From positions 119,028,413 through 119,092,412 of the forward strand of contig NC_051083.1 of NCBI RefSeq assembly GCF_004664715.2: 64,000 bases of DNA, written 5' to 3'. The position numbers and the translations under genes are program-made. Under the pieces are notes generated by a model. It had not been told where the DNA came from and ran no database searches. It worked only from the letters and a program-made list of their open reading frames with translations. Within the stretch, counting starts at the first letter, position 1, and every line of letters begins with the position of its first letter. This DNA comes from Peromyscus leucopus (taxonomy: Eukaryota > Chordata > Mammalia > Rodentia > Cricetidae). Positions 53,956-64,000 of the stretch are shown here, piece by piece.

Positions 53956-54363
53956 CTTGCTGAGGAGAAGCTGTGCCCAGAGCCAGGCCGAGCCACAAAC
54001 GGTGGCAGCGGGACCATGGAGGCAGCGGCTGCTGCTCTGAGTTGCTGGCTGCTTCTCATCGTGTTGGTGACTGGGGTGATGCTGCTACCTGGGATGAAGG
54101 GTTGTTCAGAGAAGCTGCTTGTTCAGAGAAGAATTGCCAGGACCATCGTGTTACAAGAAAACATCGACAAAGGTCAGTTCGGAAAAGTTTGGCAAGACAA
54201 ATGGTGGGGAGAAAATGCTGTGAAGATTTTCTCTTCTAGGGAAGAATGTTCATGGCTCCAAGAGACAGACATTGATCAGACTGTGATTGCTCCAAACCAC
54301 AGAGGAGGACTCAGAGGCTTCCAGTCTGAGGAAACAGGATCAGCCGAGGAATTGGCAAGGTGA
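53950..54363 (+). pseudogene. TGFBR1: Captured, internally deleted TGFBR1 (ALK5) cDNA fragment; open 115-codon frame
   Basis: Sequence up to the ATG at 54016 (CCACAAACGGTGGCAGCGGG) resembles the TGFBR1 5'UTR. Residues 1-29 resemble its signal peptide ([17 protein letters not shown]). The frame then jumps past the extracellular, transmembrane and most of the GS region to [14 protein letters not shown] and the start of the kinase N-lobe ([15 protein letters not shown], residues 34-90). It then jumps to IAPNHR (91-96), from the activation segment, and runs into LTR sequence to a TGA ending at 54363. The first Gly of the glycine loop is Asp51, one codon is lost before AVK, and there is no catalytic loop or DLG, so no kinase activity is possible. 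No introns are present, so the source was mRNA. LTR pieces on both sides suggest retroviral capture. Whether the protein is made is unknown. Confidence 0.85.
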
Positions 54364-54454
54364 GGTGGCTGTGGCTTGTTCTGCTTCTCTGATCCTCCAG
54401 CATTCACCCCAATACCTGGCCTCAGGTTTGATTTTATTTAAGATTCGTGCTGCA
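54306..54454 (+). mobile_element. 3' LTR (partial) of the TGFBR1-carrying element
   Basis: It matches 53622-53782 of the 5' LTR closely, with a 12-bp deletion near the poly(A)-signal region and scattered substitutions. It ends GTGCTGCA at 54454. The upstream part of U3 is missing: captured cDNA joins directly to the LTR interior. I could not find a convincing 6-bp host duplication around the whole element. Confidence 0.75.
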
Positions 54455-54726
54455 GGTTCCTATGGTAGCATCGTCAACACTGTCATTTTTAAGTTTGGTG
54501 GTATGTAAACACATGTCCCTTTTATTCAGTTTCATTTCATATGCTCCTATTTCATACTGGCCAAATATTACATGGTAACACATTTAACTACACAAAGAAA
54601 TGCATGTTAATCAGAGCAGAAAAGTCAGTACTTTTAGTAATCTTAGAAAAATTAAGCCCAAATTTTTCAGAGTTCTATGCTTATTTGTGAACTCTGCTTT
54701 AAAGAAGGCATTATAAAAGCAGGGCT
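54455..54726. other. No gene seen
   Basis: A/T-rich flank of the LTR-TGFBR1 element. Confidence 0.5.
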
Positions 54727-54903
54727 AGGGCTGGAAAGATAGCCCCGCAGATAAAGGTGCTTGGCATGCAGGCCTGAGGAGCTGAGTTCAGATTCCATGC
54801 TGGAAGGAAAGAGCCCAGCCTGAGTTGTCCTCTGACCTCCACAAAAGCTAGAGTCTGCATATGACAGAAAATGATAGGACTTTCGTAGCCTTTTTTTCTC
54901 TCT

Positions 54904-54955
<52 letters not shown>
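54727..54955 (+). mobile_element. B3 SINE with (CT)n(GT)n
   Basis: GGGCTGGAAAGATAGCCCCG, GAGCTGAGTTCAGATTCC, GTTGTCCTCTGACCTCCAC. Microsatellite 54896-54954. Confidence 0.82.
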
Positions 54956-55370
54956 CACAAAAGCATAAGGAGGGCCATTGGTGAAGGGAGAAGGTAACGG
55001 AGGGTTGAATATGGACACAGCACATAACTTATGAAAATATCATAATGAAATATATCACTTCATGTGATTAATATACAGTAATACTATTAAAACATAACTA
55101 ACACTGTACACAAACATGAGAAAAATCTAGGTAAGCTTTAAAACTCATTACCAAAAGCTTGACCCATGAAAGAGAAACTTGGTAATTTAGACTGTACTAA
55201 AATCTACAACTTCTCTGTAGCAGATAATATTATCAGAATGAAAAAAGAGGTCACTGAGTATATAAACAATATTTGCAAAATGCACATATATAAAGGACAC
55301 TCAATATATACACAGAAGCCTTCAAATTGATCAATATAAAAACAATCCCATTTGAAAATGGACAAAGGAT
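54956..55370. other. No gene seen
   Basis: A/T-rich sequence, possibly old L1, not resolvable by eye. Confidence 0.4.
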
Positions 55371-55545
55371 GGGACTGGAGCAATGGCTCAGTGGTTAAGA
55401 ACATTGGCTGTTGTTCCAGAGGACACAGGTTCAATTCCCAGCACCCACATGGCAGCTCCTAACCAGGGATCCAACACCTTCACACAGACAGACATGCAGG
55501 GAAAACACCAATGCACATAAACTAAACAGAAATAAATCATGTTTC
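55371..55545 (+). mobile_element. B2 SINE
   Basis: GGGACTGGAGCAATGGCTCA, GGACACAGGTTCAATTCCC, AGAAATAAATCATG. Confidence 0.92.
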
Positions 55546-55574
55546 AAAAAGAAAGAAAAGAAGCAAAGGAAGAG

Positions 55575-56235
55575 TGGAGATGGCCAATTGAAGCACATGA
55601 AAACGTAAAGGCACTGCAACTTACCATAACGGTGAGATGTCGCGTGACACTTAGCAGTACAGCTCAACTTCAAAAGCAGACGATACCAATAACAGATAAG
55701 GTGCCAAGCTACAGGAATGCATTTACTGCTGCGGAGATTGCAAAACTGTACAGCCATTTTGAAAGACAGTTTGGCAATATCTTATAAAGCTAAACATAAT
55801 CTTAACATATGATCTAGCAACTGTGCTCCTTGGTATTTACCCAACTAATTTGAAATTTTATGTCCACACAAAAAACCTACATGGGAATGCTTACAGCAAC
55901 TTGACTCAAGACCAGCCAAACTACCGAGATGTGCCTCGATACTAAGTAAACAAGCAGGGGCATCCACAGAACAGTCTAGTATTCAGAGAGGAAAAGAAGT
56001 ATGTTATCATGACACAGAGAGGAGTGCTGAATGCAGATTCCTGAAAGAAGTCAGTCCAAAAAAAAGGGCTACATAGTGTAGGATTTCAACCATATGGCAG
56101 GAAAAATGAGTATACAGGGGCTTAGGGGAAGGAAGCAGAGGCGGGGCACAGGACTTTTCAAGACTATGAAATGATTCTATATGATAACACAATCGTGCTT
56201 ACTCAACATTATGCACCTGCCCAAACTCATTCATC
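55575..56235 (+). mobile_element. Ancient L1M (L1MB-like) ORF2 end and 3'UTR
   Basis: GACAGTTTGGCAATATCTTA, ACATATGATCTAGCAACTGT, TTGGTATTTACCCAACTAAT, then GTCCACACAAAAAACCTACA are late ORF2 landmarks in order. Confidence 0.82.
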
Positions 56236-56255
56236 TTTAGAACACAAAAAGTGGA

Positions 56256-56440
56256 TACTGTTGGGCTTGGACTCACAGGCTTCTAATCTCAAGCATAGTT
56301 GGGAAGGTGAGGCAGGAGGATCTCAAGTTCAGGGTCTTCTGGGGTACTTAGTGAGATACTATCTCAAAATAAAAAGGGTAGAGGGCTTGCTTGCCTAGCT
56401 CATGTTAAGGACGAGGTTCAATCTCCAGTACTGAAAACAA
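56256..56440 (+). mobile_element. B4-like SINE (B1 part then ID-like part)
   Basis: GGTGAGGCAGGAGGATCTCA (B1 part) and GCTTGCTTGCCTAGCTCATG then GGTTCAATCTCCAGTACTG (ID part). Confidence 0.6.
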
Positions 56441-56459
56441 AACACAGTAAAATGAACAC

Positions 56460-58015
56460 ATACAAAATGAGAAAAGAGTGAACCCTAGTGTGCACAAATG
56501 AAACAATTATTTAGGAGGCCAGGGCAAGCCCCAAATAGAATGTACACTGTGATAAAACAATCTACTTGTATTATAGATTTATGAAGTGGCTGACACGGGG
56601 TCATTGCTGTGAGTTTGATGCTACCCTGTCTATAGAGTGGCACTCTGTCTAGACCCCCCCGGAAAAAAGAAACTAAAACATAAATCAGTCAATGTCCTGA
56701 AGAGAGGGAAGTAACATGTCACTTTGCAAATGAGCAGACTTTAACACTAATGGCAAACAACCAACTTGTAATCTCTGTGCTCTTTGGGGGAAAGATGTTT
56801 CCCTGGGCCTGTGAGTTAGCAATCCTGCAATGACTTTACATGTACTTGAATAACTTAAAAGAAGTATTAGTTAAACAACTCAGTTAAGTGAATAGCAGAT
56901 GGTGGGAGTCAGGTTTCAGCTGTAGTGGGAGTTTATCGATTACCAAGGAAAAGAAGTTAGAATGATCTATGGGGTGATGTATTTAAAATCAGCATGAACT
57001 CATTAAGCATAAATATAGGCATTATATGTACAAATAGTCACACTAACATGTAAGTGCACAGGTTAATATATGCACATACATTTCCTTGTTATATCCAAAT
57101 GAAAAGATTTAGAAGCAGTGAAATTCCAGTGAGAATGAGCAAATCCAGTGGCCGGGTGTTAGGTGTTGGTTTCTAATACTATTCTTCACTCAATGAAACC
57201 AGACTATTTTTTGAGAATTGGCTAATTCTAGGACTGGAAAAGGAAACAGACAATATGAACTTATAATGTATTGTCATGCTAGAAAGCAAAGAAATGCTTA
57301 AAATAAAAATCTACCCCGATGGGGGCATGCCAAAGGGACACAGAAGCTCCCAGAAAAAGCTCCCAGTGTTTACAATGCAAACAATTGCATCAACAGAATA
57401 AAGTAGTACTCCTATCTGTGAATCCAAACTTGGATGAATGACAAAATAAAGTAGTACTGATTTCAGAAGTTACTTCTAAAGAAGAAATCTGAATCAGTTA
57501 TGTAAGTACTCTAACCTCAAGGTAGAATAGCATAAATTCTCACTTCATAAGTGTGGCCGTATATAGGGACTTCGAATAAGTACTGGGGCGGGGGGATTTT
57601 ACAGTGGAGACGCCTGACAGATCTTACCTTTGACACGTGAACTCATGATGAACGGATCCATGGCCTTGGCATGATATGATGAAGGTACAGTTTACCTTGG
57701 CTGTCTTTCTCTCCCACCCCAACATTTAATCACAGTCTAAAAACAGACAAATCCCAGTAGCAAGACATCGAAGAATGTCTATGAAGCCGTCACCGCCAAG
57801 AGAATCCAGGACACGATATCTGAATGTAAGATGGTCCTGAGGATAGATTTCTGGAACACAAAACAGATACTAGGCAAAACCCAATAAATCTGAATAAAGG
57901 ATGGACTTTAGTTAATATCTTGCACTAATATTGGTTCGTTGATTGTACCAAATGTCATAAGCTAACGTGTTAGTAACAAAAGAAATCAATTATAGGGCAC
58001 ATGAGAACTCTGCAT
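56460..58015 (+). mobile_element. Ancient L1M 3'UTR region
   Basis: Landmarks GGGCCTGTGAGTTAGCAATC, GGGTGATGTATTTAAAATC, ATCTGAATAAAGGATGGAC, GTTAATATCTTGCACTAATA and TTGGTTCGTTGATTGTACC. Strongly decayed, several deletions. Confidence 0.6.
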
Positions 58016-58242
58016 TATCTTTCAAAGTTTTCTAAAAGCATGAGAATGTTCTAATAATCAGTCTACCTTCCTAACCATGCCCCAGGAAAGATAATTCACC
58101 TAGTCATTCTAAGGATCTGGGGGCAGTAATTATCCCCTCAATGAGATTATGTACTTCTTCCCAGAAGTCCTTCCTCCATTCAGTCTCTTGCAAATCTTCC
58201 ATTATGTAGCACAGAGGCAAGAAAAGTGTAACCTTGCTCTTT

Positions 58243-58382
58243 TGTTTTTCAAGACAGGGTTTCAGCCCTGGCTGTCCTGAAACTCACTCTGTAGAGCAGG
58301 CTGGCCTCGAAATCACAGAGATCTGCCTGCCTCTGCCTGCTGAGTGCTGGAATTAAAGGTGTGGCACCACCACTGTTGGGCG
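58243..58382 (-). mobile_element. B1 SINE
   Basis: TTTTTCAAGACAGGGTTTC to GGAATTAAAGGTGTGGCACC on plus. Confidence 0.92.
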
Positions 58383-58640
58383 GTTTTGCCTTTTTCTATC
58401 TTCCTGTCTCTTTTGGATACTAGCCAAAGCCTTGAATGCTTTGCAGACGCTCTGGGCTTCCTCGCCATTTCTCTGAGAAGCCTCATCCTCTTCTGCCTCT
58501 CCACTGCTGATATGTTGATCCCGTGCTGCTGGCTGGTCTCCATCACCGAACCCACCTGCTTTCTCTAAACGCCACCCTTCTTCCTGGCAGTTTGCCTGGC
58601 CCATTGTTTTTTTCTTAAACTCTAATAGCATTGTCATCAA
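58383..58640 (-). other. Possible pseudogene remnant, charged frames, parent not recognised
   Basis: Two overlapping minus frames are rich in Lys, Arg, Gln and Glu (INISAVERQKRMRLLREMA; ALASIQKRQEDRKRQN), as in helical RNA- or nucleolus-associated proteins. Composition alone could explain this. No poly(A) or target duplication seen. Confidence 0.3.
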
Positions 58641-59103
58641 CTGTCAAAAAAGGTCAAAGAACCAATTTGATTTTAGAAAAATACCACTTTTCAAAAAGAC
58701 AGACTAAAGGGACACTAACGAGTGCTAATCTGTGAACCTTGGGGAAGCAGCTATAAAAGCTATTTGAGAGAAGTGTGGAGAAATTGGAATAGAGAATGGT
58801 TCGTTCTTGTTTAGTTACGAGAGTGGCATCGGGATCATATGGAGAAATAAGCAACAGTGGCAAGAAAATTAGGAATGATGGCTGTAAATGGAGAACCTCA
58901 AGGCTCATCACACTATTCTTTCACATTTCACAAGCTTCCAAATTCCAAAACAAAAATTCAGGAAAAGTATCAGTATGGTTTTAGATATGGGCAAAATGAT
59001 AACTGGAGGTTATCTAGGAAAATAAGCATGTCAAGATAATTAGGGGAAATCCTCAGAAGGAATAGTAAGGTTTGAACTAGAGATGCCAAATATGAGAAGA
59101 TAG
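58641..59103. other. No gene seen
   Basis: A-rich plus strand, probably old retroelement sequence. Confidence 0.4.
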
Positions 59104-59195
59104 AGCTGGGGACATTGACCAGCGAGGTAGAGCACTTCTCTTTCATGCTCAAGGATTTGGGTTAGACCCCCAGGACAACAAAAAGGGGGGGGGGG
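59104..59195 (+). mobile_element. ID-type SINE, diverged, then poly(G)
   Basis: AGCTGGGGACATTGACCAGC, GAGGTAGAGCACTTCTC, GGGTTAGACCCCCAGGAC. A G run follows at 59187-59199. Confidence 0.7.
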
Positions 59196-59454
59196 GGGAA
59201 GGAAATATATAGCAATTCAAAACAATTAGAATTTTTGTGTGGCTTTTTTCCCCTCTAGAGACTGCAGAGTCCAGTGACAGATCTGTGGACATTCAATGTA
59301 TGAAGATGGCTCTTCCAATCAATGTGGGAGAAAATAACAAATGGGGTTGGGATAACCAGTTAGCTACTTGGGTAAAAAGTATTCCTATTACCTAAATAAA
59401 TTCCAAATGAGCAAAAGATTTCAAAGTATAAAAGCAAACAAACAAACCCCCTTG

Positions 59455-59625
59455 AGCCAGTTTTGGTGGGACACACCTGTAATCTGAGCACTTAGAAAGC
59501 TGAGGCAGGATTGTGGTTAGTTCTAGGCTAGCCTGAGCTACATAATGCGTACAGATCAGCCAATACAACATAGAAAGATCTTATCTCAAAAAACAGACAA
59601 ACAAACAAACAAACAAACAAAACCC
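59455..59625 (+). mobile_element. Old B1-type SINE with (CAAA)n tail
   Basis: GAGCCAGTTTTGGTGGGACA to ATCTTATCTCAAAAAACAG. Confidence 0.75.
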
Positions 59626-59885
59626 CTTTAAAGTGCTAGAGAAGTATATTCAATTCATTCATTCTTAAATGTAAAAGCCTTTCTAGGCAAAGCAAATTCC
59701 CAGTAGCCACAAATACTGATAACTCTAACTACGAAAACAAACAAAATTCAGGAAAACATCACTAAACAATTTTCTTAACTTACAAAAAGCTCAACTGAAA
59801 ACAGAACACGACCACACACATCAGTTCACTGAAAACCAAAAGATGAGAAAATGTGTTCCATCTCTTCCATCAAAATATATCAAAC

Positions 59886-60058
59886 TGGCTGGGCAGTGGT
59901 GGGGCATACCTTTAATCCCAGCACTTGGGAGACAGAGGCAGGCAGATCTCTGTGAATTTGAGGCCAGCCTGGTCTACAGAGCGAGATCCAGGACAGCCAG
60001 AGCTGTTATACAGAGAAACCAGGTCTCGAAAAATCAAATAAAAAAATAAAAATTTAAA
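59886..60058 (+). mobile_element. B1 SINE
   Basis: GGCTGGGCAGTGGTGGGGCA to CCAGGTCTCGAAAAATC. Confidence 0.93.
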
Positions 60059-60109
60059 AAATGCATTAAATCTTCATTAAAATATAAGATTCCAATAATT
60101 CACTTTTAG

Positions 60110-60700
60110 AAGATCAAACCAAAAACCAATTCATATCCAGTATTGGCATGGATCTGGTAAACATTTCCTCTCATACATTGTATGTGGAAGGACACTGGAC
60201 CGTGATGTCTGAAGGTCAATTTGATACTAGCTACTGAACTGAAAATGAAAAGTATCCTTTGATCCAGGAATTCTATGGTAGCAATTAACCCCGTGGGCCT
60301 AATCTCATTAAATGCATGTATATATTTACTCCAATATGACCCAGTGAAATACTGAAAACAATCTAAAAATTCACCAGTTTGGAATATTAGTTGAAAAAAT
60401 AACGAGGTATTTCTGTATATACTGATACAGAAAGATCTTATAAAACACAAGAAATGAAACAACGTAGAAAAGCATAAACTGTCTACTTCCTATTAATGTA
60501 AAATAATGAAGTATATGTTGGGTGGCAATTAAAGCTGGTTACCTCTGGAAACAACCTATTAGAGAGGGAAGAAAAAGTTCTTTTTTTCTTTCAAAACACA
60601 GGGGACAAGTCTATTTAGAAATTACACAATGAACAAACATATCACACAAAACAAATGTGACATATGCACATTTCTAGCCATCTAGCTACTCTTTGAGAAT
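60110..60700 (+). mobile_element. Ancient L1M ORF2 end/3'UTR
   Basis: TCCTTTGATCCAGGAATTCT, AACCCCGTGGGCCTAATCTC, AAATTCACCAGTTTGGAATA and AATAACGAGGTATTTCTGTA follow late-ORF2 order. Confidence 0.65.
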
Positions 60701-61020
60701 ATTCTATCATTTAACAAAATGAAGTTTTGCATCATCCTAAAGCTGGCTTCGCTAACAAGGGACTAATTTTTGTAATTTAAAATTTTTCATATAATATTTT
60801 TTTACTTTCTATATTACCTGGTCTTTTGTTCCATGTGCATATATTATATTTCCCTTTCCTTCTTAAAAAAAACATACTTTGTCAGGTTATTTTGAAATAT
60901 CCTACATGGACTTTCAAATTACTGTAGGTAACTGGCAAGTTTTCTACATGGGACTTACCTTTAGATTTTCATTAAACTTTTGATTTTTCCCTGGTATGCC
61001 AATCATGGTTTTTTGTTTTG
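60701..61020. other. No gene seen
   Basis: A/T-rich, unassigned. Confidence 0.45.
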
Positions 61021-61021
61021 T

Positions 61022-61137
61022 GCTTTTTTTTTTTTTTTTGGTGGGGTCGGGGACAGGATCTCACTACAGAGCTCTGGCCAGCTTGGGACTCACTTCATAG
61101 ATCAGTATTAAAGGTGTGTGCCGCCATACCCAGCTCA
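61022..61137 (-). mobile_element. B1-type SINE fragment
   Basis: ACAGGATCTCACTACAGAGC to GGTGTGTGCCGCCATACCC on plus, with a poly(T) start. Confidence 0.75.
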
Positions 61138-61311
61138 ATGCAGGTTTTTTGACTATCATTTTAACTGTATGCTGTACTTGTGATGCGGTGATCACATGTT
61201 GCTGCTCAAGGACCACCTCCTGTACCCTGCAGGGCACTTGCTTATCTAGAAGTGCCATTATACATTGTGAGTGCAAAAGCGAAAGTTCATGAAGACTTTA
61301 CACATACAGGG

Positions 61312-61450
61312 CATGGTGGTGCACAGCTGGAACCTCAGCACTCGGGATGAAGGCGCACAACAATTAGGAATTCAAGTCCAGCCTTGATTATATAGGGAGT
61401 TTGAGGCTAGTAAGGGCTAAATAAATGAAACACCATCTCAAATATGTATG
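61312..61450 (+). mobile_element. Old B1-type SINE
   Basis: GGGCATGGTGGTGCACAGCT to ACACCATCTCAAATATG. Confidence 0.7.
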
Positions 61451-61571
61451 TAACAATAATTAAAGAAAAAGAGGCTGTGACTCTGAAAGACAGTGAGAGC
61501 TACATGGAAGGGGTTGGAAGGAGTAAAGGAAAGGGAAAATTATGTAATTATATTATAATCTCAGAAACTTG

Positions 61572-61718
61572 AGCCGGGTGGTGGTGGCGCATGCCTGTAA
61601 TCCCAGCACTCGGGAGGCAGAGGCAGGCGGATCTTTGTGAGTTCGAGGCCAGCCTGGTCTACAGAGCTAGTCCAGGAGAGACACCAAAACTACACAGAGA
61701 AACCCTGTCTCGAAAAAC

Positions 61719-61760
<42 letters not shown>
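61572..61760 (+). mobile_element. B1 SINE, near full length, long poly(A)
   Basis: GAGCCGGGTGGTGGTGGCGC to CCTGTCTCGAAAAACC and about 40 A. Low divergence suggests recent insertion. Confidence 0.95.
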
Positions 61761-61762
<2 letters not shown>

Positions 61763-62814
61763 AAAAAATATTTTAAAGGAAGACTTTACATATATAATTA
61801 AAGTATGCATTCAGAAAACAGCATCATACTAAAAAAATACAATATCACAATATTAGTTCACGTTTTTCTGGAGACAGAGAAGCTGAAGAAATGAGATTAA
61901 AAGTTAAAAACAAAAAACCCAAATACCAAAACCAAGGTGAGACAATCACTTATTTATTGGACAGGGCAAGGTCATTTAAAGAGAGGAAACATATCCAAAA
62001 ATGGGTTTATTGGTGTTACAGGCATCAAGGCTCACAAACAACAGTATTCAATACATCATGGAAACAGGTCACGTACAGCCAGGAAGATGCTGTCATGTCA
62101 CTCAAAAGTATGCCACAAGTGCTTAGGAAGCAATCACTAGGGAGTAACTGTGCATACTTGTCACCAATTCCCAATCTTTATTCCCTGCAGCTGAGCTATT
62201 AGCCCATAGGATTTGGCTAGTTCCCTGGTTATGAAGTGTGTTCCTGCGTTCTGGAGAACTCTGATTGTATGTCTCCTACTTTTTAATGTCACTGAAATCA
62301 TGTCAGTATAGGCTTACCTAGCACTAGCTCACAGCACTGTTTTTGAACTACCCTAGGCAGTAATGGACTATCGCACAGTATTGTAAATAATATTCTGTAC
62401 TGAACACACTTAGCACTGTTACAATGCACCCATATCTTGTTAAGTTTTATAGTACCATATTTCAAGAAGATAGCAGAAATTCAATGAAGTCGATTTAAAA
62501 AAAAAAAATTGGGGATGTTTACCTGGCCTGAGGTATACAAGCTGTCCGCAAAGTTGGACATATCTAAAATTTACTATGTCAATTATTTGCCAAAAAATTT
62601 AGCATTATTTTTAGCAGGATTTTCTTGGCTGGGTAGGCAAGAATAGATTTGAATATCCACTGTAGAAACTAAATAAATGTTAGAAGCAGTATTACAGAAT
62701 GGATGTTCGGCTAGAAGGGAAACTATTCTATGTAACAAGATTAATTGAGTAGTCTGTCAGGTATTGGCTTTCCCTCTTTAAATCCATTAATCTAGCAACT
62801 ACTTTTTTTTACCG
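61761..62814. other. No gene seen
   Basis: Mostly A/T-rich, apparently unique. A 103-codon frame (61891-62202) has no motif that I recognise. Confidence 0.4.
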
Positions 62815-62890
62815 TGATACTGTGGATGAACCTAAGGCCTTGCATATGCTAGCCAAGCATTCTACCAGATTAACAATCCCAGCCCCTCAA
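62815..62890 (-). mobile_element. ID-type SINE fragment
   Basis: Plus strand GAACCTAAGGCCTTGCATAT and CTAGCCAAGCATTCTACC are reverse-complement ID. Confidence 0.65.
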
Positions 62891-63214
62891 CCTCTTCCTC
62901 TCACTGTACTGGGCTCTGGGTTCTCAAGACGAGTGTTCACTCCACATAGAAAACCATATTTAGGAATCTGGTCACAACGACTAAAATACTGCATGAATTC
63001 ATTTTTAGTAAATGATCAGATTATACATATGTAGACTATTAGTTCCCTAGGACCTGACTGGGACACACTGGGAGGAAATCAGAGGTGACTACTAAAGAAT
63101 ACGGGGCTTCATTAAGGGTAGTAAAATGGCCTAGATTTATCATGTAGTTGCACAACTTTGCAATTAGATTAAAAGTTACTTAATTGTATGCTTTTAAATT
63201 TGTATAACTTCTTT
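62891..63214. other. No gene seen
   Basis: Unassigned. Confidence 0.45.
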
Positions 63215-63325
63215 AAAGGTAAGGTCTCATAGTGTATCTCAATCTGGCCTTGAGTTTGTGTGACAACTTTCCTGCCTTGGCCTCCTGAGTGTTAGGATTA
63301 CAGGCGTGAGCCGCATCTAGCAACT
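63215..63325 (-). mobile_element. B1-type SINE, diverged
   Basis: AAGGTCTCATAGTGTATCTC to GGATTACAGGCGTGAGCCGC on plus. Confidence 0.72.
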
Positions 63326-63559
63326 ATGCCCTTTAAAAGAATGAAATTACAAAGCATGTAGATTAATTCTCAGTTAACATTGATATGAAAACACGTTAAG
63401 AAGGAAGACAGTCCCCAAAGAGAAGAAAATGAGAGGCTCTTCAATCAAGTACTAGTCAAGGAGAATGGGAGAAAGGCTTGATGTGCAGCATGCTTCCTGC
63501 ATGCCATTTGGATTTCACTATCATCACGTTAGTTCTTAGATTCACTTTTTCTGGGGGGT

Positions 63560-63672
63560 TGGAATTAAGACAGGGATTCACTAAGATAGCCCAGATTTGC
63601 CCCCAAACTGGTGATCCTGCTTCAGCCTCCTAAGTGCTAGGATTACATGCACATGCCACCACACCTGGCTTG
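63560..63672 (-). mobile_element. B1-type SINE, diverged
   Basis: AAGACAGGGATTCACTAAGA to GGATTACATGCACATGCCAC on plus. Confidence 0.78.
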
Positions 63673-63796
63673 ACTTCACATTTTTAGACTGTTTCTAAAT
63701 TATTGTAGGCGATCAGTAGATTTCCGAGTTGTTCTCATTAGAGAACAGTGTCAGTGCTACACAGACTTGGAAAAACAAAAGAATCACAATCCAAAT

Positions 63797-64000
63797 GCCA
63801 AGGGGATGTAGCTCAGTTTGTAGAGTGCTTGCTTGGCATGCATAAGGCCCTGGGTTCAATCACCAGGACCCAGAAAACCAGGTATAGTGGCAGCACCTAT
63901 AACCTTAGCACTGAGGAGGTGGAGGCATAAGGATCATCCTTGGCTACATAGTGAGGTTGAGGCTAGCTCAGGTTATGTGAAATCCTCTTTACAAACAAAA
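63797..64000 (+). mobile_element. B4 SINE (ID plus B1), runs off the window
   Basis: AAGGGGATGTAGCTCAGTTT and GGCCCTGGGTTCAATCACC (ID part), then CCAGGTATAGTGGCAGCACC (B1 part). Confidence 0.88.

Noticed and set aside
53950..54363. Functional TGFBR1 gene
   Set aside because: No introns, most of the extracellular, transmembrane and kinase regions absent, and flanked by LTRs.
53342..54460. Target-site duplication around the LTR-TGFBR1 element
   Set aside because: Candidates (AAGTTC on the left, GGTTCC on the right) match poorly and the left LTR edge is uncertain, so none is claimed.

Overview
The window is mammalian nuclear DNA from a rodent, most likely a cricetid (hamster, vole or deer-mouse group). 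It is densely seeded with rodent-specific SINEs (B1, B2, B3, B4, ID). Many B1 copies carry the 'AGGAAAGGCGCAAAGCTACACAG' variant, cut here as AGGAAAGGCG then CAAAGCTACACAG, and B2 copies end in ATAATAAATAAATAAATC; I associate both with cricetids. Rodent L1 3' ends, ancient L1M fragments, LTR elements and long (CA)n, (GA)n and poly(A) tracts fill most of the rest. Exons cover only a few percent of the window.

One host gene is well supported. It lies on the minus strand at 16360-19581, in four exons whose splice sites and phases agree, and encodes a predicted 442-residue protein. Its last ~80 residues match the C-terminal domain shared by INTS6, INTS6L, SAGE1 and CT45, the part of INTS6 and SAGE1 that binds INTS3 of the Integrator complex. 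Its N-terminal half is a 23-unit, 30-bp coding minisatellite (consensus PVRVKEERE followed by D or S). 22 of the 23 units contain the SUMO-acceptor consensus (hydrophobic-K-x-E), and 11 also fit the phosphorylation-dependent form, KxExxSP. SAGE1 and CT45 are X-linked in humans, so an X-chromosomal origin is likely but not shown.

The second standout is at 53340-54454. A rodent LTR followed by a lysine-tRNA-type primer-binding site leads into part of a TGF-beta type I receptor (TGFBR1) cDNA: 5'UTR, signal peptide, then the start of the kinase domain and a piece of the activation segment. This joins directly to a second, partial copy of the same LTR. It looks like host-gene capture by an endogenous retrovirus, and a 115-codon reading frame is still open. 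A solo LTR of the same family, with perfect 6-bp target duplications, sits at 5572-5922.

Other layout: 1-3660, two degraded class I retroviral fragments in inverted orientation (integrase on plus; nucleocapsid/protease on minus). 12057-13323, a full-length NSA2 retropseudogene with a target duplication, later split by a B1. 19800-23720, ancient L1 pieces. 25490-26140, three B2 copies in a row at one repeated target. 35817-36790, a DNA-transposon-like repeat split by a solo LTR. 46300-46990, an LTR-like unit between 31-bp direct repeats, then a probable minus-strand retrocopy with a 50-bp poly(T). 48240-48415, a GC-box cluster. 49563-49740, a 36-bp minisatellite. 55575-60700, further ancient L1 3' ends. 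SINE boundaries are read by eye and are good to roughly 10-20 bp unless target duplications are given.
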